DNA of 64,000 nucleotides. It comes from Streptomyces caelestis (GTDB taxonomy: Bacteria > Actinomycetota > Actinomycetes > Streptomycetales > Streptomycetaceae). The DNA lies in assembly GCF_001279005.1 (NCBI RefSeq), contig NZ_LGCN01000210.1:248001-312000 (forward strand), written 5' to 3'. The notes under the pieces were generated by a model. The model saw only the letters and a program-made list of their open reading frames with translations, was not told where the DNA came from and ran no database searches. Made by a program: the position numbers and the translations under genes. Numbering within the stretch: the first letter of the stretch is position 1; each line of letters opens with the position of its first letter. Positions 20,255 through 28,822 of this stretch are shown here, piece by piece.

Positions 20255-20650
20255 TCACGCCCAGAAGGCGTTGGCCGTCTCGAGGTCCTCGAGGCACTCG
20301 TCGACATCGGTGATCTTGTCCCCGACGATCCGGAAGACGTAGCACGCCATCTGTTCGAAGCTTTCCCCCTGCCGCTCGGCGGTCACGCGGTGCACCGCCA
20401 CCGCGTGACCGCGGCCGTCGACGAGGATGTGGCGCAGCTCGATGTCCATGGTCCCGCCGGACTCCTGGGCGAGCTGCTCGTAGAAGCCGATGATCGCGTC
20501 CTGCCCCTTGTAGTCGCCCGCCAGGGGATGACTCCCGGGCACGTGGTACGTGGCGTCCGCGGACATCAGTCCCCGCAGGGCGTCCATGTCGCCGTGTGAG
20601 AAAGCCTCGTAGCCCTTGCGGACGAGCATTGCGTGCGGGTGTTCGGCCAT
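20255..20650 (-). CDS. SnoaL-like / nuclear transport factor 2 fold protein
   Basis: The 131-residue protein (MAEHPHAMLVRKGYEAFSHG) has the NTF2/SnoaL pattern: RKGYEAFSHGDMDAL, then DATYHVPGSHPLAGDYKG, then VFRIVGDKITDVDECLED. This cone-like fold forms small cyclases, isomerases and binding proteins. No catalytic pattern for polyketide cyclisation is evident and no biosynthetic genes are nearby, so its role is unknown. It follows holA by 145 bases. Confidence 0.82.
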   Translation of the reverse strand: MAEHPHAMLVRKGYEAFSHGDMDALRGLMSADATYHVPGSHPLAGDYKGQDAIIGFYEQLAQESGGTMDIELRHILVDGRGHAVAVHRVTAERQGESFEQMACYVFRIVGDKITDVDECLEDLETANAFWA

Positions 20651-20795
20651 GACGCTCGCCACCTTCCCACTGCTGGGCGGTCGAAGGCCGTCACTCCTCA
20701 TTCTCCTCCCCGGCGGGAGGAGGGCGACTCGATCACAAGGGCGCGCCGCGCGTGCCACGCCCGGTCCCCCGCCCGCGCCGTCCCGTCGCGGGCGC

Positions 20796-21785
20796 CTACG
20801 CCCGTCCCCGCGAGCGCGCCGCGCGGGCGATGGTGACGACGGCCTTCTCCAGGGCGTACTCCGGGTCGTCCCCGCCGCCCTTCACGCCCGCGTCCGCCTC
20901 GGCGACCGCGCGCAGCGCGACGGCCACGCCGTCCGGGGTCCAGCCGCGCATCTGCTGCCGGACCCGGTCGATCTTCCAGGGCGGCATGCCCAGCTCGCGG
21001 GCGAGATCGGCGGATCTGCCGCCGCGCGCCGACGACAGCTTGCCGATCGCCCGTACCCCCTGGGCCAGCGCACTGGTGATCAGGACCGGGGCCACCCCGG
21101 TCGACAGCGACCAGCGCAGGGCTTCCAGCGCCTCCGCCGCGCGTCCTTCGACCGCCCGGTCGGCGACTTCGAAACTCGACGCCTCGGCCCGCCCGGTGTA
21201 GTACCGGCCGACGACCGCCTCGTCGATCGTGCCCTCGACGTCCGCGACCAGCTGGGACACCGCCGAGGCCAGCTCCCGCAGATCGCTGCCGATGGCGTCG
21301 ACCAGCGCCTGGCACGCCTCCGGGGTGGCCGACCGGCCGGCGGTCCGGAACTCGCCGCGCACGAAGGCCATCCGGTCCGCCGGCTTGGTCATCTTCGGGC
21401 ACGCCACCTCCCGCGCCCCTGCCTTGCGCGCCGCGTCGAGCAGCCCCTTGCCCTTGGCGCCGCCCGCGTGCAGCAGGACGAGCGTGATCTCCTCGGCGGG
21501 CGAGCCGAGGTACGCCTTCACGTCCTTGACGGTGTCGGCGGACAGGTCCTGCGCATTGCGTACGACCACGACCTTGCGCTCCGCGAAGAGCGACGGGCTG
21601 GTCAGCTCGGCGAGGGTGCCGGGCTGGAGCTGGTCCGGTGTCAGGTCGCGTACGTCCGTGTCGGCGTCGGCGGCCCGCGCGGCGGCCACCACCTCCCGCA
21701 CGGCGCGGTCGAGCAGCAGGTCCTCCTGGCCCACGGCGAGCGTCACCGGGGCGAGGGGGTCGTCGGATGCGGTCTTCCTGGCCAT
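20796..21785 (-). CDS. holA: DNA polymerase III subunit delta
   Basis: The 329-residue protein (MARKTASDDPLAPVTLAVGQ) matches HolA: VTLAVGQEDLLLDRAV near the N terminus, SPSLFAERKVVVVRNAQ (interaction with the beta clamp), and a C-terminal helical collar ending EYALEKAVVTIARAARS. Delta opens the sliding clamp as part of the clamp loader. In actinobacteria holA commonly follows comEC, as here with two genes between. An ATG four codons upstream (21797) is also possible. Confidence 0.93.
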   Translation of the reverse strand: MARKTASDDPLAPVTLAVGQEDLLLDRAVREVVAAARAADADTDVRDLTPDQLQPGTLAELTSPSLFAERKVVVVRNAQDLSADTVKDVKAYLGSPAEEITLVLLHAGGAKGKGLLDAARKAGAREVACPKMTKPADRMAFVRGEFRTAGRSATPEACQALVDAIGSDLRELASAVSQLVADVEGTIDEAVVGRYYTGRAEASSFEVADRAVEGRAAEALEALRWSLSTGVAPVLITSALAQGVRAIGKLSSARGGRSADLARELGMPPWKIDRVRQQMRGWTPDGVAVALRAVAEADAGVKGGGDDPEYALEKAVVTIARAARSRGRA

Positions 21786-21839
21786 CGCGACAAGCATCCC
21801 ACGCGCCACCGACAACACCGCCCGCCGCCGCCGGCCGGG

Positions 21840-22094
21840 TTACGGCTCCTCCCGCCAGCCCTCCCACCCGGCCACGAACTCGTTCAGCTCCGCGGGGTCC
21901 AGCCGGCCCGGCTCGTCCCGCAGGACGACGAGCCACTGCGCGTCCTCCGCGTCGTCCTCACCGGCGAGCGCGTCCCGCACCAGCCGCGGCTCCTCGTCCA
22001 CGCCGAACCGCTCCCCGAGGGCCTCGGCCACCTCCTCCGCGGCATCACGGTCGGGCAGCACCAGCACATGTCGCACATCACTCACACGGGTCAT
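21840..22094 (-). CDS. Conserved small acidic protein of unknown function
   Basis: The 84-residue protein (MTRVSDVRHVLVLPDRDAAE) is strongly acidic with no membrane segment: FGVDEEPRLVRDALAGEDDAED is followed by WLVVLRDEPG and a Trp-rich end. It looks like a small alpha/beta domain. It sits 15 bases after the arylamine N-acetyltransferase gene in the comE-holA operon. Codon use is typical coding. I do not recognise a function. Confidence 0.75.
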   Translation of the reverse strand: MTRVSDVRHVLVLPDRDAAEEVAEALGERFGVDEEPRLVRDALAGEDDAEDAQWLVVLRDEPGRLDPAELNEFVAGWEGWREEP

Positions 22095-22109
22095 TGTCCG
22101 ATACCGGGG

Positions 22110-22949
22110 TCAGCCGCCCGTGCCGGTGCCGCGCGCCGCCGGCACCGTGTCCAGTACGATCCCGAACCGGTCCCGGTAGAGCGCCAGCACCTCCTCGTCC
22201 GTCCCGGTCCCGTGCTCCCGCCGCGTCCCGTCCGGCGCGGTGACCGTGAACCGCCGGCCGCTGAGCGTGATCCTGCCCCCGTCCTCGGTGATCCGCGAGC
22301 ACACCGGCGACCGTGTGAAGGGGGAGACCGGTGAGGTGCTGTGCCACCAGGCCCCGACCGTGAAGTCGCCGAGCACCCTCGGCCGGACCTCCAGGCGGTA
22401 CACCGGCCGTCCGTTCAGGCTCACGTCCAGGTCCGCGGCCTCCACCCGGTCGTGCCCGCCGCGCACTCCGGCCGCGTCGGCGCCCGCCTCGGAGATCCGG
22501 AACGTGCCCCCGGGATCCTTCTGCTCCCCGCGCTCCCCGAAGGCGAGCGGCAGGTGGCAGTGCGCGCCGAAGCCGACGTCGGCCAGCCAGTCGCCGCCGT
22601 CCACCGTCCGTACCCGCAGCGCCAGATGGTCGTACGGGATGCCGAGCCGGCCCTCGTCGCCGTACACCCGCGCCGCGAGCAGTTGGACGTCGTAACCGAG
22701 GGCGGCGAGCAGCGCCCCGAAAGCGCCGTTGAGTTCGTAGCAGAAACCGCCCCGCCGCGCCTCCACCACCTTGTCCAGCAGCCGCTTCTCGTCCAGCACG
22801 ATCTCCTCGCCGAGATGGATGGACAGGTTCTCGAACGGCACGGTCTCCAGATGCCGCAGGTGCAGCTCGCGCAGCGCGTCCACGGTGGGCCAGGCGGGCT
22901 GTTCGACGCCCAGGCGGCGCAGGTAGGCGTCGACTTCCGCGGTGTTCAT
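22110..22949 (-). CDS. Arylamine N-acetyltransferase
   Basis: The 279-residue enzyme (MNTAEVDAYLRRLGVEQPAW) has the complete Cys-His-Asp triad: Cys in RRGGFCYELNG, His in IPYDHLALRV and Asp in WLADVGFG. It transfers acetyl from acetyl-CoA to arylamines and hydrazines through an acetyl-Cys intermediate. An ATG four codons upstream (22961) would make it 283 residues and put it 4 bases after the comEC stop; neither start has an ideally spaced ribosome site. It is cotranscribed with comEC. The related amide synthases of ansamycin pathways share the fold, but no such pathway is here. Confidence 0.9.
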   Translation of the reverse strand: MNTAEVDAYLRRLGVEQPAWPTVDALRELHLRHLETVPFENLSIHLGEEIVLDEKRLLDKVVEARRGGFCYELNGAFGALLAALGYDVQLLAARVYGDEGRLGIPYDHLALRVRTVDGGDWLADVGFGAHCHLPLAFGERGEQKDPGGTFRISEAGADAAGVRGGHDRVEAADLDVSLNGRPVYRLEVRPRVLGDFTVGAWWHSTSPVSPFTRSPVCSRITEDGGRITLSGRRFTVTAPDGTRREHGTGTDEEVLALYRDRFGIVLDTVPAARGTGTGG

Positions 22950-22965
22950 GTCCCCGGTCATGCCC

Positions 22966-25575
22966 TCAGTGTCGCGCCACCCGCAGTTCCCCGCCCCCGT
23001 TCTCGCCACCGACCACGGCCAGCGCTCCGTCCCGGTCGGTCCGCAGCACCGTCGCGCCTGCGGTGCGGAGGACGGCGACCGTGCCCGGCGCCGGGTGCCC
23101 GTAGGTGTTGTCCTCCCCCGTGCTGATGAGCGCCAGCCGTGGAGCCGCCCGGCGCATGAGCTCCGGGTCCTGGTGGGCGGAGCCGTGGTGGGCGACCTTG
23201 AGGACGTCCACGCCGGCCAGCCGCCGGGCGGCGGGTGAGCGCGCCAGGGCCCGCTGGGCCGGGGGTTCCAGGTCTCCGAGGAACAGCAGGCGCAGACCGG
23301 CCGTGCGGACCAGCATGGCCACGCTGGCGTCGTTCGGGCCCTCCGGCACGGGGCCCATGGAGTGCGGGCCCGTGGAGTGCGGGCCCGTGGAGTGCGGGCC
23401 CGTGGAGTGCGGGGCGCCCGGCGGTGGCCACACCACCTCCCAGGACAGCTCCCCCGCGCGCCGTGTCTCACCCGCGGCGGCGTACGTCACCGGGACGTGC
23501 CGGGCGGCGGCGATTCTTCGGACGAACGCGGCCTGGTCGGCAGGTTCTTCGAGGGACGTCGTCTCGATGACGCCCACCGCGCGTCCGCGCAGTACGCCGG
23601 GCAGGCCCGCCACGTGGTCGGCGTGGAAGTGGGTCAGGACGACGAGCGGGACCCTGGTGACGCCGAGGGAGCGCAGGCAGTGGTCGACGAGGGCCGGGTC
23701 GGGGCCGGCGTCCACGACCACGCCGGCGCCCTCGCCCGCCGCCAGCACCAGCGCGTCCCCCTGGCCCACGTCGCACATCACCATCCGCCAGCCCGTCGGC
23801 GGCCAGCCCGTGATCGCCCGGGTCAACGGCGGCGGCTGCACCACCAGGAGCACCAGCAGCAGCGCACAGGCGGCACACCACCAGGGGTGTCCCAGCAGGC
23901 GCCGGCCCACGAACAGCGCCGCCAGGGTGAGGGCGCCGAGCGCCGCCGCTCCGCCCCAACCGCCGGGCCAGTCCACTCCCGCGCCGGGCAGCGCCGCCCC
24001 GGTCCTGGCGACCCGCGCGAGCCACTGGGCCGGCCAGCTCGCGCACCAGGCCAGTGCCTTCGCCGCCGGCATCGCCACCGGCGCCGTGGCCAGGGCCAGG
24101 AAGCCCAGCACCGTGGCCGGCGCGAGCGCGAACTCCGCGAGGAGATTGCACGGGATCGCCACCAGGCTCACCCGCGCCGCCAACACGGCGACCACCGGCG
24201 CGCACACCGCCTGCGCGGCGCCCGCGGCGGCCAGCGCCTCCGCGAGGCGGGGCGGCACCCCGCGCCGCCGCAGTCCCGCGCTCCAGCGCGGCGCCAGCGT
24301 GAGCAGCGCGCCGGTGGCCAGCACGGAGAGCAGGAAGCCGTAGCTGCGGGCCAGCCAGGGGTCGTAGAGGACCAGGAGCAGGACGGCCGTCGCCAGCGCC
24401 GGGATCAGTGATCTGCGGCGGCCGGTGGCGAGCGCGAGCAGCGCCACGGATCCGCAGGCCGCGGCCCGCAGCACGCTGGGATCGGGCCGGCACACGACGA
24501 CGAAGGCGAGGGAGAGCACCGCGCCCAGCAGTGCGGTGGCACGTAGGGAGATGCCGAGGCGGGGGGCGAGTCCGCGTCGCTCGGCCCGCTGGGCGAGGCC
24601 GGGCGGGCCGAGGAGCAGGGCGAGGAGGATGGTGAAGTTGGCGCCGGAGACGGCGAGCGTGTGGGTGAGGTCGGTCTCCCTGAACGCCTCGTCCAGTTCG
24701 GGGGTGATCCTGGCGGTGTCGCCCACGACCAGGCCGGGCAGCAGCGCCCGCGCGTCCGCCGGCAGTCCGTCGGTCGCCTCCCGCAGTCCGGCCCGCAGCC
24801 GTCCCGCCAGCCGCTGCGGACCCGACGGCCGGCCCACGGCGTCCGGGCCGTCCCGGCCCTTCACCCGCAGCACGGCGGCGAACCGGTCGCCGCCCGCCCG
24901 CGCCGGGGCGAGCCGTGCCTCGACGCGGAGGCGGGTGGAGGGCAGGAGGGCGAGCCAGGGGGAGCGGCCCTCGGTGTCCGGTGCGGTGCGGTCGGACGAG
25001 CCCGGGTCGACGATCAGCAGGACGGGTGCGCGGGTCGTCTCCGCCGCGCCGCCGGTCCGCCCCACCTGCCGCACGTCGGCCTCGATCAGTACGGATGCCG
25101 GGGCCATGTGGTCGCCGCTGACCCTGGGCCGGGTGAGCCGGGGGTCGGAGGTGATCTCGACCTCGGCGGTCACCGGGGCGTACTCCCGCGCCAGTGCGGG
25201 CACGGGGCCCCGTCGCAGGTCCGCGCCGTGCAGGCCCGCCGATCCGGCGGCCGCGGCGACGCAGAGCAGCGCGGCGGCGCCGGCGTGGGCGGCGGCCCGT
25301 CCCCGCCCGGTCAGGCGGCCGCGCGCCACGAGGAGGGCGCCGGCCGCCAGCAGGGAGACGATCACCGCGCCCGCCGCCCGGCCGGGTGGGGCGTGCAGCA
25401 TCACGGCGGCCGTGGCCCAGGCGGCCAGGGCCGGCGGGACCAGGCGCAGGTCGGTCGGTCCCTCCTGCCTCGGGTGCGCGGCTCCGAGCCGGTTCCCGGA
25501 GGCGGCGTGGACGCGCCGCCGGGCGGTGGGCCCCGTGGGCGGTGGCGCCGCCGTGCCCGTCGCCTCCGTCCTCAT
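22966..25575 (-). CDS. comEC: ComEC/Rec2 DNA-internalisation channel protein
   Basis: The 869-residue membrane protein has an N-terminal group of helices, an extracytoplasmic OB-like region, the central Competence domain (DLTHTLAVSGANFTILLALL and many later helices), and a C-terminal metallo-beta-lactamase domain (CDVGQGDALVL, LTHFHADHVAGL, VAHHGSAHQDPEL). It forms the inner-membrane channel that takes up single-stranded DNA in competent bacteria; natural competence has not been firmly shown in Streptomyces. The ATG overlaps the comEA stop as ATGA. A short tandem repeat lies inside the C-terminal domain. Confidence 0.95.
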   Translation of the reverse strand: MRTEATGTAAPPPTGPTARRRVHAASGNRLGAAHPRQEGPTDLRLVPPALAAWATAAVMLHAPPGRAAGAVIVSLLAAGALLVARGRLTGRGRAAAHAGAAALLCVAAAAGSAGLHGADLRRGPVPALAREYAPVTAEVEITSDPRLTRPRVSGDHMAPASVLIEADVRQVGRTGGAAETTRAPVLLIVDPGSSDRTAPDTEGRSPWLALLPSTRLRVEARLAPARAGGDRFAAVLRVKGRDGPDAVGRPSGPQRLAGRLRAGLREATDGLPADARALLPGLVVGDTARITPELDEAFRETDLTHTLAVSGANFTILLALLLGPPGLAQRAERRGLAPRLGISLRATALLGAVLSLAFVVVCRPDPSVLRAAACGSVALLALATGRRRSLIPALATAVLLLVLYDPWLARSYGFLLSVLATGALLTLAPRWSAGLRRRGVPPRLAEALAAAGAAQAVCAPVVAVLAARVSLVAIPCNLLAEFALAPATVLGFLALATAPVAMPAAKALAWCASWPAQWLARVARTGAALPGAGVDWPGGWGGAAALGALTLAALFVGRRLLGHPWWCAACALLLVLLVVQPPPLTRAITGWPPTGWRMVMCDVGQGDALVLAAGEGAGVVVDAGPDPALVDHCLRSLGVTRVPLVVLTHFHADHVAGLPGVLRGRAVGVIETTSLEEPADQAAFVRRIAAARHVPVTYAAAGETRRAGELSWEVVWPPPGAPHSTGPHSTGPHSTGPHSMGPVPEGPNDASVAMLVRTAGLRLLFLGDLEPPAQRALARSPAARRLAGVDVLKVAHHGSAHQDPELMRRAAPRLALISTGEDNTYGHPAPGTVAVLRTAGATVLRTDRDGALAVVGGENGGGELRVARH
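23351..23410. repeat. Four 15-bp tandem repeats inside comEC
   Basis: Four consecutive units of gggcccRtggagtgc (first unit has a, the other three g) encode PHSTG repeats (the last reads PHSMG) on the minus strand. They fall in a loop of the C-terminal beta-lactamase domain. Because the unit is a multiple of three, copy-number change keeps the frame. Confidence 0.95.
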
Positions 25576-26861
25576 GGCCGTACGAGGTTCCGCAGTTCCG
25601 CGAAACGGCGGTCGCCGATGCCGTTCACTTCGCGGAGTTCGTCCACCGAGCGGAAACCGCCGTTGCGGGTGCGGTAGTCGACGATGTGCTGGGCGAGGAC
25701 GGGGCCGACTCCGGGCAGGGCGTCGAGCTGGTCCGGGGTGGCGGTGTTGAGGGAGACCGGTGCGGCGGGGCCGCCGCCGGAGGCCGCTCCGGTCGGCGCC
25801 GGGCCCCCCACGACCACCTGTTCGCCGTCGACGAGGAAACGGGCACGGTTCAGGGTGTCGGTCCTGGTGCCGGGCCGTACACCGCCGGCCGCCCGCAGCG
25901 CGTCCTCGACGCGCGAGCCGGCGGGCAGGCGGTGGATCCCCGGGTCGCGCACCTTGCCGCTGACGTCGACCACGATCTCGGGTCCCGCCGAGCCGTCGGC
26001 CCGCACCGCGCCGTCCGGCGCGGCTTCCCCTTTCGCCGCGCCCTCGTCGTGCGACCCGTGGGGAACCGCCGCCGCCCGCACCACCTCCGGCGCCCTCACC
26101 GGCTGGGTCCGCCCGGTCCAGAAGTGCTGCACGGCGAATCCCACGGCGACCACGAGCAGCACCGACAGCGCGACCACGCTCCGTCGTTCCATCCCGCACC
26201 GCGCCCGCACCCACAACGGCAGCCGCTCCCGCAGCGCGAGCCCGGCCCTCTCCCGCCGCCACCCCCGTCCGGACCCGCGGCCGGCGACCTGCGGGCCCAC
26301 GTCGTCGTCCTCGTCGTCCACCGCGACCGCACCGCCACCGGACCCCGCGGCGAGGGGGCCCACGGCAGCCGCCCGTCCCGGAGCCACCGGCCGGCCCGCG
26401 CCCATCGGCGGGTCCCCCGGCCCCGGCCGGCCCGCGCTCCCCGCGCGACGCACAGTCGCCGCGTGCTCCCCGGCGCCTCCGCGCGCCACGGTCACCGAGC
26501 GCCCCTGAGCCGTCACGTGATCCGCGGCCGCCGCGCGGTCCGCGCCCGCGAGGTGCCCCACGGCCGCCGCCCGGTTCCCGTCCGCCGAGGAGCCGGCCCG
26601 CCTGATGCGGCGGGTGCCGGTCAGGGCCCAGGTCGGGGGTCGCCTGGTGTGCGCGGAGCGGTCGTCGTCGAACAGCGACTCCGCCCGGCGGCGGATCTCC
26701 TCCGCGGCCGCCCTGCGGTTCCGGTGCGGGGACCGGCCTCGGGGCCCGGTCGGCCTGCGGTGGCGGGCACGGCCGTCGGAGGCGGGTGGGCGGCCCGGGC
26801 CGCTGGTTGCCGTCGCTGTGCGTGAGCGTGATCGAAGTGCCATGCCAGGAGGATCCGGCAC
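25572..26861 (-). CDS. comEA: ComEA-type DNA-binding protein with long disordered N terminus
   Basis: The 429-residue protein has about 225 basic, Arg/Pro/Gly-rich residues, then a membrane helix (ALSVLLVVAVGFAVQHFW), an SLBB domain (EIVVDVSGKVRDPGIHRLP), and the C-terminal helix-hairpin-helix DNA-binding domain (NTATPDQLDALPGVGPVLA, then NGIGDRRFAELRNLV). Classical ComEA has only a short N terminus, so the cytoplasmic tail is extra. The GTG start chosen has a GGATGGGATGAT site; the ATG six codons on (26843) is an alternative. It is the first gene of the comEA-comEC run. Confidence 0.9.
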   Translation of the reverse strand: MPDPPGMALRSRSRTATATSGPGRPPASDGRARHRRPTGPRGRSPHRNRRAAAEEIRRRAESLFDDDRSAHTRRPPTWALTGTRRIRRAGSSADGNRAAAVGHLAGADRAAAADHVTAQGRSVTVARGGAGEHAATVRRAGSAGRPGPGDPPMGAGRPVAPGRAAAVGPLAAGSGGGAVAVDDEDDDVGPQVAGRGSGRGWRRERAGLALRERLPLWVRARCGMERRSVVALSVLLVVAVGFAVQHFWTGRTQPVRAPEVVRAAAVPHGSHDEGAAKGEAAPDGAVRADGSAGPEIVVDVSGKVRDPGIHRLPAGSRVEDALRAAGGVRPGTRTDTLNRARFLVDGEQVVVGGPAPTGAASGGGPAAPVSLNTATPDQLDALPGVGPVLAQHIVDYRTRNGGFRSVDELREVNGIGDRRFAELRNLVRP

Positions 26862-26949
26862 ATCATCCCATCCAGGATGATCTTGCTCGAATCCGGTGGA
26901 TCACCATCTGGTTGTGGACAACTCCGTCACCCGTACGAGTGCGCCGACT

Positions 26950-27795
26950 TCACCGGGCCGAGACCACGACCCCCAGCAGCCCGGGCCCCGTGTGCGCCCC
27001 GATCACCGCTCCCACCTCGCTGACGTGCAGGTCGGCCAGTCCCGGCAGCCGGGTCCGCAGCCGGTCCGCGAGGGCCGACGCGCGCTCCTGCGCGGCGAGA
27101 TGGTGGACGGCGACGTCGACCTCCGCCCCGCCCGCCCGTTCGGCCGCGATCTCCTCCAGACGGGCGATCGCCTTCGACGCCGTACGCACCTTCTCCAGTG
27201 GTTCGATACGGCCGTCCGTCAGCTGCAGCAGCGGCTTGACCGCGAGGGCCGAGCCCAGCAGGGCCTGCGCGGCGCCGATCCGACCGCCCCGGCGCAGATA
27301 GTCGAGCGTGTCGACGTAGAAGTAGGCGGACGTGTCCGCCGCCCGCTTCTCCGCGGCCGTGACCGCCTCGTCCACCGTGCCGCCCGCCTCCGCGGTCTCC
27401 GCCGCCGCCAGCGCGCAGAACCCGAGCGCCATCGCGATCATGCCGGTGTCCACCACCCGCACCGGCACGGGCGCCTCGCGGGCCGCGACGACCGCCGCGT
27501 CGTAGGTGCCGGAGAGCTCGGCGGAGAGGTGGAGGGAGACGATGCCGGTCGCGCCGGCCCCGGCGACCCTGCGGTAGGTCTCGGCGAACACCTCGGGGCC
27601 GGGCCGCGAGGTCGTGACCGGGCGCCGCTTCTGCAAAGCCTGGGCGAGGGAACGGGTGGAGATCTCGGTGCCCTCTTCGAGCGCGCGGTCGCCGAGGACC
27701 ACGGTCAGGGGTACCGCCGTGATGTGGTGCCGCTCCATCGTCCGGGTCGGCAGGTAGGCCGTTGAATCGGTGACGATCGCGACATGGCGGGACAT
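26950..27795 (-). CDS. DegV family fatty-acid-binding protein
   Basis: The 281-residue protein begins MSRHVAIVTDSTAYLPTRTM and has TSRPGPEVF, IVSLHLSAELSGTYDAA and VRVVDTGMIAMALGF, the defining DegV blocks. DegV/FakB proteins bind a fatty acid and present it to the kinase FakA; the Thr-Ser in TSRP and Ser in LSAELSGT contact the carboxylate. No fakA gene is in view. It lies 88 bases upstream of comEA and may be read in the same direction, with a short spacer. Confidence 0.92.
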   Translation of the reverse strand: MSRHVAIVTDSTAYLPTRTMERHHITAVPLTVVLGDRALEEGTEISTRSLAQALQKRRPVTTSRPGPEVFAETYRRVAGAGATGIVSLHLSAELSGTYDAAVVAAREAPVPVRVVDTGMIAMALGFCALAAAETAEAGGTVDEAVTAAEKRAADTSAYFYVDTLDYLRRGGRIGAAQALLGSALAVKPLLQLTDGRIEPLEKVRTASKAIARLEEIAAERAGGAEVDVAVHHLAAQERASALADRLRTRLPGLADLHVSEVGAVIGAHTGPGLLGVVVSAR

Positions 27796-27889
27796 GAGCT
27801 GGAGGTTACCTGCCGTGGTGCCCGTGCGGCAGTCCGGCCTCGCGGGCGGGGTACGACGGTGGCCGGATCAGGTGGTGCTCAGGGGGTGC

Positions 27890-28621
27890 TCAGGTGGTGC
27901 TTTCGGGGCGGGGCTTCTTCTGCCAGGGGTAGGCGGGACGCGGTGCCGGCGGGGTGATGGCGGGCCGCTGTTCCGGTTCCTTCGCCGGGGCGGGCTCCGG
28001 GGTGTCCGGCCGGGTCCGCCCGGCCGCCGGGGCGTCGGTGGCCTCGGGCCAGGGCGGGGGCGCCGGGTGCTGCTCCGTGGTGGTCCAGTGGCGCAGGGCC
28101 CCGGCCTCCACGTCGATCTGCTCGCTCAGCGAGTCCAGGTCGTCGGAGGCGAAACGGCGGGCGCGGTCGCGGGCCGCCCAGCGCAGGGAGTCCGCGGCCC
28201 CCGTGATGCGCTCGGTGCGCTCGCGCAGGTCGGGCAGCCGGGCGGCGAGGGTGGCGCGGTCCGGTTCGGACTCCAGGCGCCTGAGTTCGCCGTCCAGTTC
28301 GTGGCCGTGCGCGCTGAGCCGCTGGAAGAGGCCGAGGGACTCCTTGAGGGACTGGTCCTCGGCGACGGCGGCCTCCAGGGCTTCCTGGGTGGCCCGCATG
28401 GAGGTGCGCAGTCCCAGCCGGAGCTGGGCGATCTCGCCGGCCGGGCCGGTCTGCGCGAAGGCCTTGGCCCTCAGGGTGTGGTCCTCGACCGTGCGGCGGG
28501 CCTGGGTGATGTGGCGGTCCGCGCTGCGCTTGGCGGCGCCGACGACCTTCACCGTGGCGTAGGCGCCGAGCGCCACGAAGAGCACGAAGAGCAGGGCGAC
28601 CACTGCGAACACCGCTTCCAC
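27890..28621 (-). CDS. Membrane-anchored coiled-coil protein of unknown function
   Basis: The 243-residue protein begins with one membrane helix (VFAVVALLFVLFVALGAYA), is followed by about 150 charged, heptad-like helical residues (QLRLGLRTSMRATQEALEAA, LRRLESEPDRATLAARL), and ends in a Pro-rich tail. The topology suggests a single-pass anchor with a cytoplasmic coiled coil. A strong GGAGGAGGAG site precedes the GTG start. I know it only as a conserved actinobacterial protein between leuS and degV; no function can be assigned. Confidence 0.8.
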   Translation of the reverse strand: MEAVFAVVALLFVLFVALGAYATVKVVGAAKRSADRHITQARRTVEDHTLRAKAFAQTGPAGEIAQLRLGLRTSMRATQEALEAAVAEDQSLKESLGLFQRLSAHGHELDGELRRLESEPDRATLAARLPDLRERTERITGAADSLRWAARDRARRFASDDLDSLSEQIDVEAGALRHWTTTEQHPAPPPWPEATDAPAAGRTRPDTPEPAPAKEPEQRPAITPPAPRPAYPWQKKPRPESTT

Positions 28622-28690
28622 GAAGCTCCTCCTCCGGGCCCCTCCGGCCTGTCCCGGCGCACGTCGCGCCGCTCTTCAACGGTAAACGCA

Positions 28691-28733
28691 ACGGGCAGGT
28701 CCGGAGTTCCCGAAAAACCCCGAACCTGCCCGT
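28691..28733 (-). terminator. Second hairpin downstream of leuS
   Basis: The arms acgggcaggt and acctgcccgt (10 bp) enclose a loop that reads GGTTTTTCGGG on the minus strand. It lies about 90 bases after the leuS stop, just before the next gene. Confidence 0.55.
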
Positions 28734-28777
28734 AGGGGACCACCCGGACCACCGGCGCTCTGAAGGCCGAACCCCGA

Positions 28778-28808
28778 GGCCCGTCCGGCGGATCGCACCG
28801 GACGGGCC
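28778..28808 (-). terminator. Terminator of leuS
   Basis: A perfect 11-bp stem (ggcccgtccgg and its complement) with a 9-base loop begins 15 bases after the leuS stop codon. Confidence 0.75.
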
Positions 28809-28822
28809 ACGGAACGCCCACC

